Of a stretch of DNA of 64,000 nucleotides, positions 16,301-25,088 are shown in pieces. The stretch spans positions 1,240,001 to 1,304,000 of the forward strand of contig NZ_BMLS01000001.1 of NCBI RefSeq assembly GCF_014645355.1, written 5' to 3'. How positions within the stretch are numbered: position 1 is the first letter of the stretch; each line of letters begins with the position of its first letter. A program made the position numbers and the translations under genes. The notes beneath the pieces were generated by a model that was given only the letters and a program-made list of their open reading frames with translations, was not told the origin of the DNA and did no database searches. The DNA comes from Bowmanella pacifica. Lineage in GTDB: Bacteria; Pseudomonadota; Gammaproteobacteria; Enterobacterales; Alteromonadaceae.

Positions 16301-18353
16301 CCACGTTGTTCGCTCCGCTAGTCATAACATCACCTGTGGCATAACTGCTGACAATATTTCCGGTTATACTGCCTACCAGCCCGCCTACATCAGAATAGTC
16401 GCCACTAACGCTAGCAGTGGAGAAGCTGTGGTTAATCTGGCCCGTCATCGTGCCAACCAGACCACCGGTCACATTATATGAGTCCAGGGTACCGGCCATC
16501 GAACTATGGCTAATCTGGCCGGCAAAGATGCCTGCCAGCCCGCCACCATAACCACTGGTAACAACCACATCCCCCTGCACTGAGCTATTGGTAATCCTGG
16601 CATTATTGACAGCTTGCCCGACCAAAGAGCCAACATTCACCCTCCCTTTAACAAAGCTATTGGTCATATGCAGATTGCTGATTGCACTACCAGATATCGC
16701 CCCAAATAAGCCAACGTAGTTAGTGCTGCCACGGTTGATGGTCAGGCCATCAATCGCATAACCCATGCCATCCAGGCTACCGGTAAACTTGGTCGTCCAA
16801 CTACCAATGGGCATAAAACCCGCGCCGCCAGCCCAGTTCACCGTACTGCTGGCATCAATAGCGTTAGCCAGGGCAAAGTGCTGACCAAGCAGTGATTGAG
16901 AGGCCATCCCCTGCACACCAAAAATATCCGTCAGTAAATACGGCGTTGCCTGACTACCGTCACCACCTAAGGCACGTAAAAAGCTGGCACTACTGGTATT
17001 CAGGTAAAAAACATCCGCTTCAAAGCCCGGCAAACTGGCCGCCACTTGGCTAAAGGCACCGTTTAACAAGGCGAAGTTGCCCACATTAATGGCACCTGCG
17101 GCGCTGATTTGATTCTGCGCATCCAGGCGCAGCCCGCCATTGCTGGCACTGATGGCCTGATTAATATGAATATTGTTATGCGCCCGCAGCTCCAGGTCCG
17201 TCGCTGCCGTCCAATTGAGCGCCGCATTGACATAAATATCCCCGGCCTCACCACCCGTCGCGACGGTTTGCAGCGTTACATTGGTGCTGCCCAGGTTGCT
17301 CATCAGGGTATCGGCACCGATGCCGCTGGCGGTCTGGGTGGCGCCGCCCGGGGTAATGTAAAAATCAGTGGGGTCAATCAGCCATTCACCTGCGCTGCCA
17401 TTAGGCGCCAGGGTCTTCACCTGTGTGCCCTCGGCAATTTGTACATAGGCACCGGAGGTATCAATAAAGCCACCATCTCCTTGCGCCGGTGCGGAGGCAT
17501 CAAGGGTACCGGCCACTTTGACCGTTCCACCGTTAAACCCGCCTTTCAGCACTATCTTGCCACTGTGGTTTTCCAGGCTGTGGGCTTCTATCACGCCGGT
17601 GTTATTCACCACGGTTTGCAGCAGCGCCTGGCTGGCATGGGCGGTCATCAGTACCTGCCCGCCGTGGGCACGGATTAACTGGTGGTTTTCAACCAGGGCA
17701 TCCACTGTGCTTTCATCGACACTGACGCTCAGCAAGCCATCACCAGCAAAGTCCAGGGTAATCTGCTCACCGGCCGCCAATGCCACATTGCCCTGATTGG
17801 CCTGAATCAGCCCTTCATTGCTGACATAGCCGCCCAATAGCGCTACCGTGCCGTTATCGGCCTGAAGACTGCCGCGATTGATTAGCGCCGCCGGGCGCTC
17901 TCCCTCAGCCCCAAAGCGATATTGGCCGCCAAGAAAATCAGCATCGCTAAGGCTTAAGGTGGAGGCTACCAAAGCGCCCACATTAACCGACGCGCCCTCG
18001 CCAAACAGTATGCCGTTGGGGTTAACCAAAAAGACCTGGCCGTTGGCCGTGAGCTGGCCGTAAATATGCGATGGGTCGTGGCCAATCACCCGATTTAAGG
18101 CCACCGCCTGGCTTCCCGGCTGAATAAAGTTCACGCTGTGGTCCTGGCCAATGGAAAACTGCTGCCAGTGGGTAATCAACTTGTCGCTTTGCTGATGTAT
18201 GGTCAGGGTATTGCCCTGGTAGTGCAGGGCGCCATCACCGGCCACCACTTGCCCGCCGCTGGGTAAGTCAGAGGCCTGCACGCAGGTTACCGTTAGCGCG
18301 GCGGCCACTGCCATCGCCGAACGGGAAAGCAAGAATCTGGGATGGTTGTTCAT
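13308..18353 (-). CDS. Two-partner secretion adhesin (TpsA, filamentous haemagglutinin-like) with GLUG and MBG repeats
   Basis: A secreted beta-helical surface protein of 1681 residues. A signal peptide (to about residue 27, VQASDLPSGG) is followed by the TPS secretion domain with LNRVIG and the NPNGILFG motif (about residues 85-125). The centre holds many GLUG-type repeats (GGLVGSxxGxIxxSYATGxV, about 580-880, and again about 1080-1200). The C-terminal third has MBG/YDG-type repeats (VTYNGQ, KIYDGN, KLYDGT). Two internal DNA repeats show recent duplication (see separate entries). AGAGG precedes the ATG. It lies 45 bases after its transporter gene tpsB. No LPxTG-type signal is present, so the nearby sortase is not expected to act on it. 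Likely role: adhesion or biofilm. Confidence 0.93.
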   Translation of the reverse strand: MNNHPRFLLSRSAMAVAAALTVTCVQASDLPSGGQVVAGDGALHYQGNTLTIHQQSDKLITHWQQFSIGQDHSVNFIQPGSQAVALNRVIGHDPSHIYGQLTANGQVFLVNPNGILFGEGASVNVGALVASTLSLSDADFLGGQYRFGAEGERPAALINRGSLQADNGTVALLGGYVSNEGLIQANQGNVALAAGEQITLDFAGDGLLSVSVDESTVDALVENHQLIRAHGGQVLMTAHASQALLQTVVNNTGVIEAHSLENHSGKIVLKGGFNGGTVKVAGTLDASAPAQGDGGFIDTSGAYVQIAEGTQVKTLAPNGSAGEWLIDPTDFYITPGGATQTASGIGADTLMSNLGSTNVTLQTVATGGEAGDIYVNAALNWTAATDLELRAHNNIHINQAISASNGGLRLDAQNQISAAGAINVGNFALLNGAFSQVAASLPGFEADVFYLNTSSASFLRALGGDGSQATPYLLTDIFGVQGMASQSLLGQHFALANAIDASSTVNWAGGAGFMPIGSWTTKFTGSLDGMGYAIDGLTINRGSTNYVGLFGAISGSAISNLHMTNSFVKGRVNVGSLVGQAVNNARITNSSVQGDVVVTSGYGGGLAGIFAGQISHSSMAGTLDSYNVTGGLVGTMTGQINHSFSTASVSGDYSDVGGLVGSITGNIVSSYATGDVMTSGANNVGGLAGSITGDISSSHASGNVRGESKTGGLVGESRGAITLSYATGHVEGRSYTGGLVGAAHSGLISQSYATGNVNNPGLDDGGGLVGYSNVNISQSFASGNVSGGNRAGGLAGSSAGNISQSYATGNVHGGNDVGGLVGSSLASITQSYASGQVSSFGTDLGGLVGQHASVITDSYWNSETSGQSVGVGNGSTAGAAALTTEQMFNASNLAGFDFSGIWGNADNQSTPYLLGLADNQVFNKNDLPSGTISATNRPVLYQVIQDVNQLQAIQQNLSGYYLLGNAIDASATAGWHSGAGFIPIGSSANRFTGSLDGMGYAIDGLTINRGSTNNVGLFSYNSNGSTIRNIGLTNVDIAGASLVGGIAGRTYGNISTVYVTGKVTAGNMGGGIVGLLGGELVQSYANIDVTSSIGGGLVGIIEGDIHHSYASGTVSGGMSGGLVGQLNGGSISHSYTTVIVNGNQTNLIGFYDFGFVSNSFYASTDSAGNPLTSTGIDGTPKTWAELTQLSTFADWGANIDAEGGSGSIWRIYAGHSTPLLRNFLTPLTLTAGNTTVTYNGQYQTGAGGWTASGPYDANLVLGEVAGGGTNAGTYQLGLQGMYSTQQGYDLMTHNGTLTINKALATVTANSGSVTYNGQMQSIDGFSVSGLVGGEDASVLGTISSSGGSGLNAGTYTHSLSGGSSANYDLTFIDGSLTINKAQATVTANSGSVTYNGQLQSIDGFSVSGLVAGEDASVLDIGSSGGSGRNAGTYTHSLSGSADNYDLTFIDGLLTIEQASLLLSATSDTKIYDGNTDSQGVVEVSGLMQGDSISGLSQLFAGDSAGEQRLAVQDGYHIEDGNGGANYRLTLADAAGTIEQREIQGWVTADDKLYDGTVLATTYGGLDGVLAGDDVTLRVSGNFTDAVVGKDKVVLVNGQLVGADAANYRLVLPGQVTANIDGIAITADYLGALVSQPPKPRQLMLPPSEELALHVTEQPLRMVAKMAQGNKQSLATETASPK
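14000..14461. repeat. Tandem repeat of 231 bp inside tpsA (two copies)
   Basis: Two near-identical units about 231 bases apart (anchor AAAGGTCAGG at 14010 and at 14241) encode two copies of a 77-residue MBG-type module containing VTYNGQ, GFSVSGLV, AGTYTHSLSG and YDLTFIDG. The copies differ at scattered bases and by small indels within the Ser/Gly run. Confidence 0.85.
15316..15383. repeat. 68-bp exact direct repeat in tpsA, copy 1
   Basis: These 68 bases recur without change at 16720-16787. They encode FTGSLDGMGYAIDGLTINRG plus a few residues, the entry block of each GLUG array. Identity at every codon position points to recent duplication or gene conversion. Confidence 0.9.
16720..16787. 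repeat. 68-bp exact direct repeat in tpsA, copy 2
   Basis: Second copy of the block at 15316-15383, 1404 bases away and in the same frame (1404 is a multiple of three), so recombination between them would delete 468 residues and leave the reading frame intact. Confidence 0.9.
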
Positions 18354-18398
18354 CAGGTACCTCTGTTATCTATGCAACCTAAACACACGGCCAGGCAA

Positions 18399-20072
18399 TT
18401 AAAAACGCCGCTGAACTAAGCCCCAGACATACATATCCTGGGGATCATCATCACTAACCGGCATTTCATCACCCAGCGCCCGGGCCAGGTTTATGGATAC
18501 CTGCCAGTCTGCGCTGGGTTGCCAATAAGCCCCCACACCCGCGGCTTTGAGGCTGCGCTGATTACCCAGCCCAGGAACAGGGTCTTTGTTGTAGCGGATG
18601 CCACCGGCATCCACAAAGGCCGCCAGTTGCCAGTCAGGATTAAGGCGGTAACGCAGCTCTGCGCTGGCCAACCAGCCCTCATCACCGGCAGCCTCGCCTT
18701 GGGGAAAGGCACGCACGCCGTAAGCACCGCCCAGACTAAGCTTTTCACTGGCATCGAGATTCTTGTCGGCAAGTTGGCCGCGTAGATTCAGTTGCAGACT
18801 TAAACGTCGGCTAAGGGCTTGTTGGCGCAGCAGCACCAACGCAACTTTGTTGTAGCTACCGGCGGTGTTTAGCAGATCGGCGGCCTGGGCATAGGGGCTT
18901 AATAGCGTCAGTTGACCATGGCTGAGACTCAACCGGTAACTGTTGGCACTGTCACCCCACCAGCTGTCGCGCCAATAGCCACTGAGTATGTCGAAAACCA
19001 GGCTGTTCAGACGCTTTTCGCTAACCAGACCCATCTGCTCATCGGTCAGCTCGCGGTAGCGCCATTCCAACCAGCTGCTCAGACCCCAACTGCGTTGCTG
19101 CCACCAACTGTGGCTGACAAAGGCGCTGGCACTGGTGGCCCGGCCTTGGCTGTCCAAGGCTTTGAAGGCTTTGCCCAGACGGTACTGCAACCAGGAAAAC
19201 TGGGCGCCGACACGGGTATTCCAGGGCCCTACCGGCAGCTCATAGCCACTGCTAACAAACAACTGACCTTCATCGCTGACCAGCGCCTGAAATTGTATGG
19301 CATCGGCACCGCCGAACGGGTTAGCCATCAACAGGCCGAGATTTAGTCGGTGTGCGCCGTTGTAGGTATTGCCATAGTTGTCCAGGGACATAGTGCCTTG
19401 CAGCCAGGGGGCTTCTTGCACAAACAAATCCAGATAGCTGGTACCCAGCTCATCACCGGCCGACAACCTTGAACCCACCTGGGTACCGGGCAGGGCATCG
19501 ATATTCATTAGCGCGTTCTCTAACGGCCCAACGCGGATGCCGTCCCCCTCTTCCAGGCCGCGCATGGCACGGCGGATAACCTGCTCATCCGCGCTGCTGT
19601 CATTATGTAAGCGCACTTTGTCAAAACGCCCTTCCAATACCTGGATCAGCAGGGTTTCGTCGCTGATCTCCTGCGCTGGCAACAAGGCCCTGGCCAACAG
19701 CCAGCCTTGTTCGCGGTAAAACAAACTGATGCGTTCAGCCGCCGCATATAGCTGCGTCAGGGTAAGAGGCTGGCCGAGCAAATCCTGCAACTGTGCAGAT
19801 AGCTGTTCCTGGCTGAATGCCGAGTTGCCGGTAAATTTAAAGGCCTTGAGGGTCACGCTCAGCTGGCCATCGTCCTGCACTGGTGTATTGGCCAGTGTAA
19901 TACTCGACAAAGCCTGAGGCGGTTCGGGTGGCGCTTGCACCCGCAGAGGTTGCAGATCTCGCAGGGCACTGCCAGCGCTATTGGCCTGGTCGGCAACAGC
20001 CTGACCTTGTACTGCCATACAAGCTAACAACAGCATTGCCCGACGATTTAAAACTACAAGCCGCTTGGACAT
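18399..20072 (-). CDS. Two-partner secretion transporter (TpsB, ShlB/FhaC/HecB family)
   Basis: An outer-membrane protein of 557 residues that exports the TpsA protein encoded downstream. After a signal peptide ending near QAVADQA come two POTRA-type periplasmic domains (about 60-210; KAFKFTGNSAFSQEQL is the first strand-helix of POTRA1) and a 16-strand barrel. The barrel motifs typical of the family are visible: LSLGGAYGVRAFPQGEAAGDEGW holds the L6-type VRAF(P/x)xGE segment, and the chain ends in aromatic F. The ATG at 20072 has GGTGAG five bases upstream; a GTG three codons earlier is less likely. First gene of the tpsB-tpsA unit. Confidence 0.95.
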   Translation of the reverse strand: MSKRLVVLNRRAMLLLACMAVQGQAVADQANSAGSALRDLQPLRVQAPPEPPQALSSITLANTPVQDDGQLSVTLKAFKFTGNSAFSQEQLSAQLQDLLGQPLTLTQLYAAAERISLFYREQGWLLARALLPAQEISDETLLIQVLEGRFDKVRLHNDSSADEQVIRRAMRGLEEGDGIRVGPLENALMNIDALPGTQVGSRLSAGDELGTSYLDLFVQEAPWLQGTMSLDNYGNTYNGAHRLNLGLLMANPFGGADAIQFQALVSDEGQLFVSSGYELPVGPWNTRVGAQFSWLQYRLGKAFKALDSQGRATSASAFVSHSWWQQRSWGLSSWLEWRYRELTDEQMGLVSEKRLNSLVFDILSGYWRDSWWGDSANSYRLSLSHGQLTLLSPYAQAADLLNTAGSYNKVALVLLRQQALSRRLSLQLNLRGQLADKNLDASEKLSLGGAYGVRAFPQGEAAGDEGWLASAELRYRLNPDWQLAAFVDAGGIRYNKDPVPGLGNQRSLKAAGVGAYWQPSADWQVSINLARALGDEMPVSDDDPQDMYVWGLVQRRF

Positions 20073-20189
20073 ATTTCTCACCCGATTGTGCTATACACCT
20101 TTTCTCGGGCGGAACGTTATCAGGCTAGATGATTGACGGCCTCCACTGAGCGCCACACCACAAACACAAAATCAGCAGCAACTGGGTCT

Positions 20190-21161
20190 TCAAGAAGTGC
20201 ATTCCACTACCGCCAGCTCACGCACTTGGGTTGGCGTAAGCGCAAAATGCCGTTTAAAGGCGCGGTAAAACCAGGATAAATTGTTAAAGCCGGCATCGTA
20301 GGCAATATCCGCCACCGAGCGGTTCAGGTGAACAGGGTTACGTAGCCGGTCAAACACCCGCTGTAGTCTCAGCCCCAGCAGGTAGTCGGTAAAGCTACCG
20401 CCTTCCCGTTCAAACATAGCGCGTACATAACCCGGAGAAATACCATGCCGTTTGGCCACCCAACTTAGCGACAGATCACCTCGCCAGGCATGGGCCATCA
20501 AATCTGCTTTCACAGCCTTCATACGCGCTTCGCGCAAACCGCGCTGACGGGCCAACATTTCCCTGTCTCTGTTAGTGCCCACCGCCAGGGTCGCCAAATC
20601 CAGCAGGCGGTTGGCGTCTTCCATTATGCTGTTATCGGAATGTTCATCGCCTTGGGTGAGTGCCACAGCGCATTGCACCAGGTGGTTAAAAGGTTCCTGC
20701 GACAGCAGCGGTGATCGACTGGTGCGTTCAATTTCAGCCACCAGCGGCCCTAACAGAGCGCGTGAAAAGCTGATATTCAGAATATGGGTTCTGGTTCCGT
20801 TAAATCTGATTTCACCTGGCCTGTCATTAAAACCAAAGCAGCCAGAGCCTGGGGCACATTCAACTTCACCCAGCCCTTCCATGGTGGTGCTCCAGTTGTG
20901 CTTGCCAGCTGGATTAAGCAACAGCGAAAAGTCATCGTTACCATCCTGCAACTGTCTGGATTGCCTGCGCACCACCAGCGGCGAACATTCAACTAGGGCA
21001 ATTGATATGCCAGGCAACAAACGAATTCGGGTCTCAATATGTGGCACTTGGCCACGGGGAATGGTGGCATCAATATTGGCGATGGCGGCATAGATATCCT
21101 GCGAGACCTCAAGCCTCTCAGCCAGCGGATAATCTTGGGTTGAAAACTTGATAAAGGCCAT
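20190..21161 (-). CDS. AraC family transcriptional regulator
   Basis: A 323-residue regulator with an N-terminal sensing region of about 210 residues and a C-terminal pair of helix-turn-helix motifs: SLSWVAKRHGISPGYVRAMF and SVADIAYDAGFNNLSWFYRAFK, followed by the conserved FALTPTQVRE. GGGAG stands before the ATG at 21161. It lies upstream of tpsB on the same strand, 117 bases away, and downstream of the sortase gene, so it may control the adhesin genes (inference from position only). The N-terminal part resembles the AraC-binding-like cupin class with a hydrophobic ligand pocket, but the ligand cannot be guessed. Confidence 0.92.
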   Translation of the reverse strand: MAFIKFSTQDYPLAERLEVSQDIYAAIANIDATIPRGQVPHIETRIRLLPGISIALVECSPLVVRRQSRQLQDGNDDFSLLLNPAGKHNWSTTMEGLGEVECAPGSGCFGFNDRPGEIRFNGTRTHILNISFSRALLGPLVAEIERTSRSPLLSQEPFNHLVQCAVALTQGDEHSDNSIMEDANRLLDLATLAVGTNRDREMLARQRGLREARMKAVKADLMAHAWRGDLSLSWVAKRHGISPGYVRAMFEREGGSFTDYLLGLRLQRVFDRLRNPVHLNRSVADIAYDAGFNNLSWFYRAFKRHFALTPTQVRELAVVECTS

Positions 21162-21315
21162 CGCTTACTCCCACAGCCGGGTAACACCAAGCTCTGTTTG
21201 GCACCTTTCGCAGATTTAACAATTTTGAAACACCACTATGATCACCTAACCCCCATCCAGATTCAAGCAAACTTTGACATAAAGTTCTGATAAAATAACA
21301 GCTTAGCAAGCCCTG

Positions 21316-21936
21316 CTAAAAACTCAGAGAAAGGCCAGTCAACAGTGCGAGGTTATACTCCGACACCGGCTTTGCCGCCACCAGCCAGCGCCATCTGGTA
21401 TCGGTAGCCAGGGCGTTAAAGGGATAGCAGGTTGATAGATATAAACCCGGGCGCGTCATAAAGCCGCTATCGTCCTGATCAACCACTTGGATATCCGAAA
21501 CCTGGAAGTGCCGCCAGAGGCCATCCTGGGTTTGCATGGCAAAGCGCTCACCCACCTGTACATGCTGTAAAAAGGCAAAATGGGTGTCGTTATGTCCGGC
21601 AATCAGCACACTTTGCTCCCGACTGTTATTCAGCGCACCAGACGCCAGTAAGTGACCAGGACCAAAGGCCAGATTGCGCCCCGAGGCCCCAGACAGCACG
21701 GTAAGCTTTTGCTGGTGCGCGGGAAATTTTAGTTGTGCCACCACATGGGTATCAGCATAGAACCAGGGGCGCACCTGCCTCTGCGGTTCAGCCAGAGCCT
21801 GTTGCCAAGCGTCTTCGATTAAATGATTGGCCAGCCTTGCCTTGGCCTGCACATAGCCACCTGAGGCCATCAGTGCCAGGCCCAACGCCAACAAGGCATA
21901 GCAAAACAGCGCACGGCCACTGCTTAGCGGATCCAT
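21316..21936 (-). CDS. Class GN sortase (Gram-negative marine type)
   Basis: A membrane-bound cysteine transpeptidase of 206 residues. An N-terminal membrane anchor (ALFCYALLALGLALMASGG) is followed by a periplasmic catalytic domain with the catalytic His in AGHNDTHF, the Cys in LSTCYPFNA and the Arg in TRWRWLV. These match the class GN sortases of Gram-negative bacteria, each of which has one dedicated substrate. GGAGG stands six bases before the ATG at 21936. Its start overlaps the 3' end of the target gene by 13 bases, so the pair is translationally coupled. The target with its LPQTG signal is the upstream gene. Confidence 0.94.
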   Translation of the reverse strand: MDPLSSGRALFCYALLALGLALMASGGYVQAKARLANHLIEDAWQQALAEPQRQVRPWFYADTHVVAQLKFPAHQQKLTVLSGASGRNLAFGPGHLLASGALNNSREQSVLIAGHNDTHFAFLQHVQVGERFAMQTQDGLWRHFQVSDIQVVDQDDSGFMTRPGLYLSTCYPFNALATDTRWRWLVAAKPVSEYNLALLTGLSLSF

Positions 21937-23882
21937 CGCAAACCTCCAACCCCACATACCAGCAATATCAGTCCAAACAGCAGATCCAAATGGCTGGCAC
22001 CGCCGGTTTGCGGCAGGCTTAACGGGCCGCTGTCTGGCAAGGCATTGGCTACTTGTGCATCACGGGCGGCAGGCGTGACCCCAGGGGTGTCATCCACCGC
22101 CACAAAGGCCGTAAAGGGGCTGAGCAGTTGAAAGGCCAAGGCCAGTTCCTGCACTTGTTGTTTAACCTGTTCCTGTGGATGGTACAGCAGCAGGGACTTG
22201 ATTTGCTGACGCGCCCACAACCTGGCAATACTGTCGCCCTGATTATGCTCGGTGGACGTCAGATTAACCTGCAGTGGCCCGAGTGAGGTTTGGCCTTGTA
22301 CGCTGACAGGGGCATCGGTCGAAGGCAGTTTTACAGCCACCATTAGGGGCTGACCAAAATACAAATCCGGCAAGGGGTTGGGCCAAAATGCCAGTGCCTG
22401 GCCGGCACTACTGAGTGACAGGTCGGCAATCGCCGGATGCTGCAATGCGTCAAACAAGTGTTGCATCTTGTCTTGCACTTCATGGTTGTTGCCAATAAAA
22501 GTGTAGGCGCCGCGCCCGGTATCGGCGGCACGAGTCATGAACAGGCTGTTGGGCGCGCTACCAATGCCGACAGTAAATAAGCGGCTGTCACCCAACTGTG
22601 CCTTAATCTGGGCAAACAGGGCCGCTTCATTGCTGACACTACCATCGGTTAAGAACACCACTTGGCGCACTCTGTCCGAATGCTGCTGACCGTCCAGCAC
22701 GGCATCCAGCGCCTGAGCTATTTCTGTGCCACCATCGGCCTCCAGGCTGTGTACAAAACCGCGAGCCAAGGCCAGATTGGCAGGATTCACCGCCAGGCTT
22801 TGTAAACTCAGAAAATTAAGTCGGTTGTCAAAACCGATAATGTTAAAGCTGTCCTGCTTAGCCAGCAGCGTCAGGCCATGCAAGAGCGCCCGCTTTGCCT
22901 GATCCATCGACTTGCCATGCATAGAGCCGGAGGTATCAATCACAAACACCGTCTCGCGCGGCAAACTGGCCGTGGCGGTAAAACTGTCGGCCGGCGGTAC
23001 CAGCATCACCAGGCCATAGTTCTCACCCTGACTGGTTTGCTGTGTTATCAGTGCCGCCTGCGCTTCACTGCTTAGTCTGGGGCGAAAGCTCAGCACGATG
23101 TCCTTATTAAGCATCCTATCGTTAAGCGCCAACTGATAATGGCCCAAAGCGGGATTATCCAGGCTGAACTCATACTCACCGGCACTGACCTCGGCCAGCT
23201 CCATGCCCAGTTGCATATCCAGAGTCAGATTCAGCTTGGCGTCGTCTACCGCTTGCCTGGCAACCACAGGGCTGAATAAGGGCGCCAGCCAGCCACTTGG
23301 CTGTTGCTGCTCTGAAGTGTGGCTTTGTTCCTGCGCTAATTGCATCACCATAGGGTGATAACGGGGCGTGATAGTGGTAGGAAAACGAATGGAAAACACC
23401 CCATCGGCGTAGTTCAGGGTTTCCTGATAACTGAGCTCAACAGAGACCATCTGACCGGGTTCAATATTGGCCACATCGGTCACAAACATATTGGCTCGTT
23501 GCTGACGCACCAGGGCGGCTTTTTTCCCCTCGGCCTTGGCTTGCTGGTAGGTACGCTCGGCCTCAGCTTTTTTGTCGATAACACCGCGGATGCGCCGCTC
23601 TCCCAGCTTAAGTGTCATGGCATACACTGCGCTTTCATCCGGCAACGGAAATACATAACGGCCATTGACCGCAAACGGGTTGTCGTTACGAAAGTGCTGC
23701 ACCACCTTGACCTGATTTATCAAGCCAACCGCCTGCATCTTCACTTCCGTATTCAGCATCAAACCCGGCGCCACCGCCAGCCCTTGTTGATTGTATAGTT
23801 CCAGCTTGGCCGTTTGTGCCCAGGTTGCCGTTGCGCCAAAGCAACTTGCCAGCACTAAGATGCTGCGTAGTAAAACCCCCAT
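21924..23882 (-). CDS. VIT and VWA domain sortase target protein (marine proteobacterial type)
   Basis: A surface or periplasmic protein of 652 residues. After the signal peptide (MGVLLRSILVLASCFGATATWA) comes a VIT domain (about 40-170, with NPFAVNGRYVFPLPDESAVY in part) and a von Willebrand type A domain (about 300-480) with a perfect MIDAS start, FVIDTSGSMHGKSM. The C-terminus is a full sorting signal: SLPQTGG, a hydrophobic helix (LLFGLILLVCGVGGL) and a positive tail WIR. It is the expected single substrate of the class GN sortase encoded directly downstream. GGAGAAAG precedes the ATG. VIT/VWA proteins resemble inter-alpha-trypsin inhibitor heavy chains; the biological role in these bacteria is not established. 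Confidence 0.93.
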   Translation of the reverse strand: MGVLLRSILVLASCFGATATWAQTAKLELYNQQGLAVAPGLMLNTEVKMQAVGLINQVKVVQHFRNDNPFAVNGRYVFPLPDESAVYAMTLKLGERRIRGVIDKKAEAERTYQQAKAEGKKAALVRQQRANMFVTDVANIEPGQMVSVELSYQETLNYADGVFSIRFPTTITPRYHPMVMQLAQEQSHTSEQQQPSGWLAPLFSPVVARQAVDDAKLNLTLDMQLGMELAEVSAGEYEFSLDNPALGHYQLALNDRMLNKDIVLSFRPRLSSEAQAALITQQTSQGENYGLVMLVPPADSFTATASLPRETVFVIDTSGSMHGKSMDQAKRALLHGLTLLAKQDSFNIIGFDNRLNFLSLQSLAVNPANLALARGFVHSLEADGGTEIAQALDAVLDGQQHSDRVRQVVFLTDGSVSNEAALFAQIKAQLGDSRLFTVGIGSAPNSLFMTRAADTGRGAYTFIGNNHEVQDKMQHLFDALQHPAIADLSLSSAGQALAFWPNPLPDLYFGQPLMVAVKLPSTDAPVSVQGQTSLGPLQVNLTSTEHNQGDSIARLWARQQIKSLLLYHPQEQVKQQVQELALAFQLLSPFTAFVAVDDTPGVTPAARDAQVANALPDSGPLSLPQTGGASHLDLLFGLILLVCGVGGLRWIR

Positions 23883-24108
23883 TTGCTTTCTCCATTTCGA
23901 TTGCCATTAATACTCAAATTTCAGCAAAGGCTTATGGCGAAAATGGCGGACAATAGGGGCAATCCGCTGAACAATAGTGGCAAAATTGTGGCAAGGACGT
24001 AAACCGCGGCCAGACGGATCGGATGACAGCGATTCCAGCGCAGTGAGGTTTGCCTCGGGCTGCAGAATGGCGGAAAATAACCTGCCATTCTCCCAGCCAA
24101 GATACCCG

Positions 24109-25026
24109 ATGACTGACCGTTCCGCACAAACCGGTGTGCTGCTAGCTATTGCTGCTTACACCATGTGGGGCATAGCCCCCATGTACTTCAAGCTGCTGCT
24201 TGACGTACCGGCCACCGATATATTGCTGCACCGTATTGTTTGGTCCATGTTGATCCTGCTGGTGTTGGTATTGGCATTAGGGCAATTACCTAAAGTACGG
24301 CAGGCCATGGGCAACCCCAAGGTGATGAAAATTCTGCTGATATCGGGGTTGTTGCTGGGTGGTAACTGGCTGCTGTTTATCTGGGCGATTAATAACGACC
24401 ATCTGCTGGATGCCAGCCTGGGGTATTACATTAACCCGCTGTTAAATGTGGCACTGGGGCGAATTTTTCTCGGTGAACGGCTACGTAAATTGCAAAAGTA
24501 CGCGGTGGCGCTGGCATTATCCGGCGTGGTGATTCTGGTGGTGTCTTTTGGTCAGGTACCCTGGATAGCCCTGGCACTGGCGGGCAGCTTTGGTATTTAT
24601 GGACTGCTACGCAAACAGGTGGCGGTAGACTCGCTGCCCGGCCTGATGCTGGAAACCCTGCTGATGATGCCCTTTGCTATCGCTTATTGGATTTGGTTAG
24701 CCAGCCCGGCCAGTAATATGTTCGCCAACAGCTGGGATCTGAACAGCATACTGATCTGTGCCGGTATCGTCACCACCGCGCCGCTGCTGTGTTTTACCGC
24801 CGCAGCCAGACGTATTATGTACTCCACCTTGGGCTTTTTTCAGTACATTGGGCCAAGCATTATGTTTGTGCTGGCGGTGTTTTTGTATAACGAACCCTTG
24901 CACCAGGAAAGGCTGATCACCTTTGCCCTGGTCTGGGCCGGCCTGGCATTATTCAGCTTTGATTCTTACCGGCACTTTCGCAATAACCGTAAAGCCATGA
25001 AGCAAAAGCTGGTAAGCCAGGAATAA
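24109..25026 (+). CDS. rarD: RarD-type EamA family transporter
   Basis: An inner-membrane protein of about 305 residues with ten hydrophobic segments, of the drug/metabolite transporter superfamily. RarD hallmarks visible are the start GVLLAIAAYTMWGIAPMYFK, the HRIVWS motif after TM2 and NLPLNW-like positions replaced here by GGNWLLFIWAINNDHLLDAS. The start at 24109 (MTDRSAQTG) fits other RarD proteins; two upstream in-frame starts (24067, 23977) would add 14 or 44 residues without hydrophobic character. No strong ribosome site is visible for any. The substrate is unknown; RarD was named from chloramphenicol resistance studies. Its last codons lie in a 38-bp duplication shared with the 3' end of uvrD. 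Confidence 0.9.
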   Translation: MTDRSAQTGVLLAIAAYTMWGIAPMYFKLLLDVPATDILLHRIVWSMLILLVLVLALGQLPKVRQAMGNPKVMKILLISGLLLGGNWLLFIWAINNDHLLDASLGYYINPLLNVALGRIFLGERLRKLQKYAVALALSGVVILVVSFGQVPWIALALAGSFGIYGLLRKQVAVDSLPGLMLETLLMMPFAIAYWIWLASPASNMFANSWDLNSILICAGIVTTAPLLCFTAAARRIMYSTLGFFQYIGPSIMFVLAVFLYNEPLHQERLITFALVWAGLALFSFDSYRHFRNNRKAMKQKLVSQE

Positions 25027-25088
25027 GCCAATTTGGCAATACGCCGGTGTTAAGCCAGGAATAAGCCAATTTGGCAATACGCCGGTGT
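25013..25088. repeat. 38-bp exact tandem duplication between rarD and uvrD stops
   Basis: Two identical 38-base units, 25013-25050 and 25051-25088, starting TAAGCCAGGAATAAGCC. The first unit contains the rarD stop codon; the second ends in the first base of the uvrD stop. A hairpin ACGCCGG/CCGGCGT (25079-25099) sits at the junction. The duplication likely moved one gene end slightly. Confidence 0.95.

Noticed and set aside
13341-17678. Several plus-strand open frames antisense to tpsA
   Set aside because: They mirror the GLUG and MBG repeats and lack start signals.
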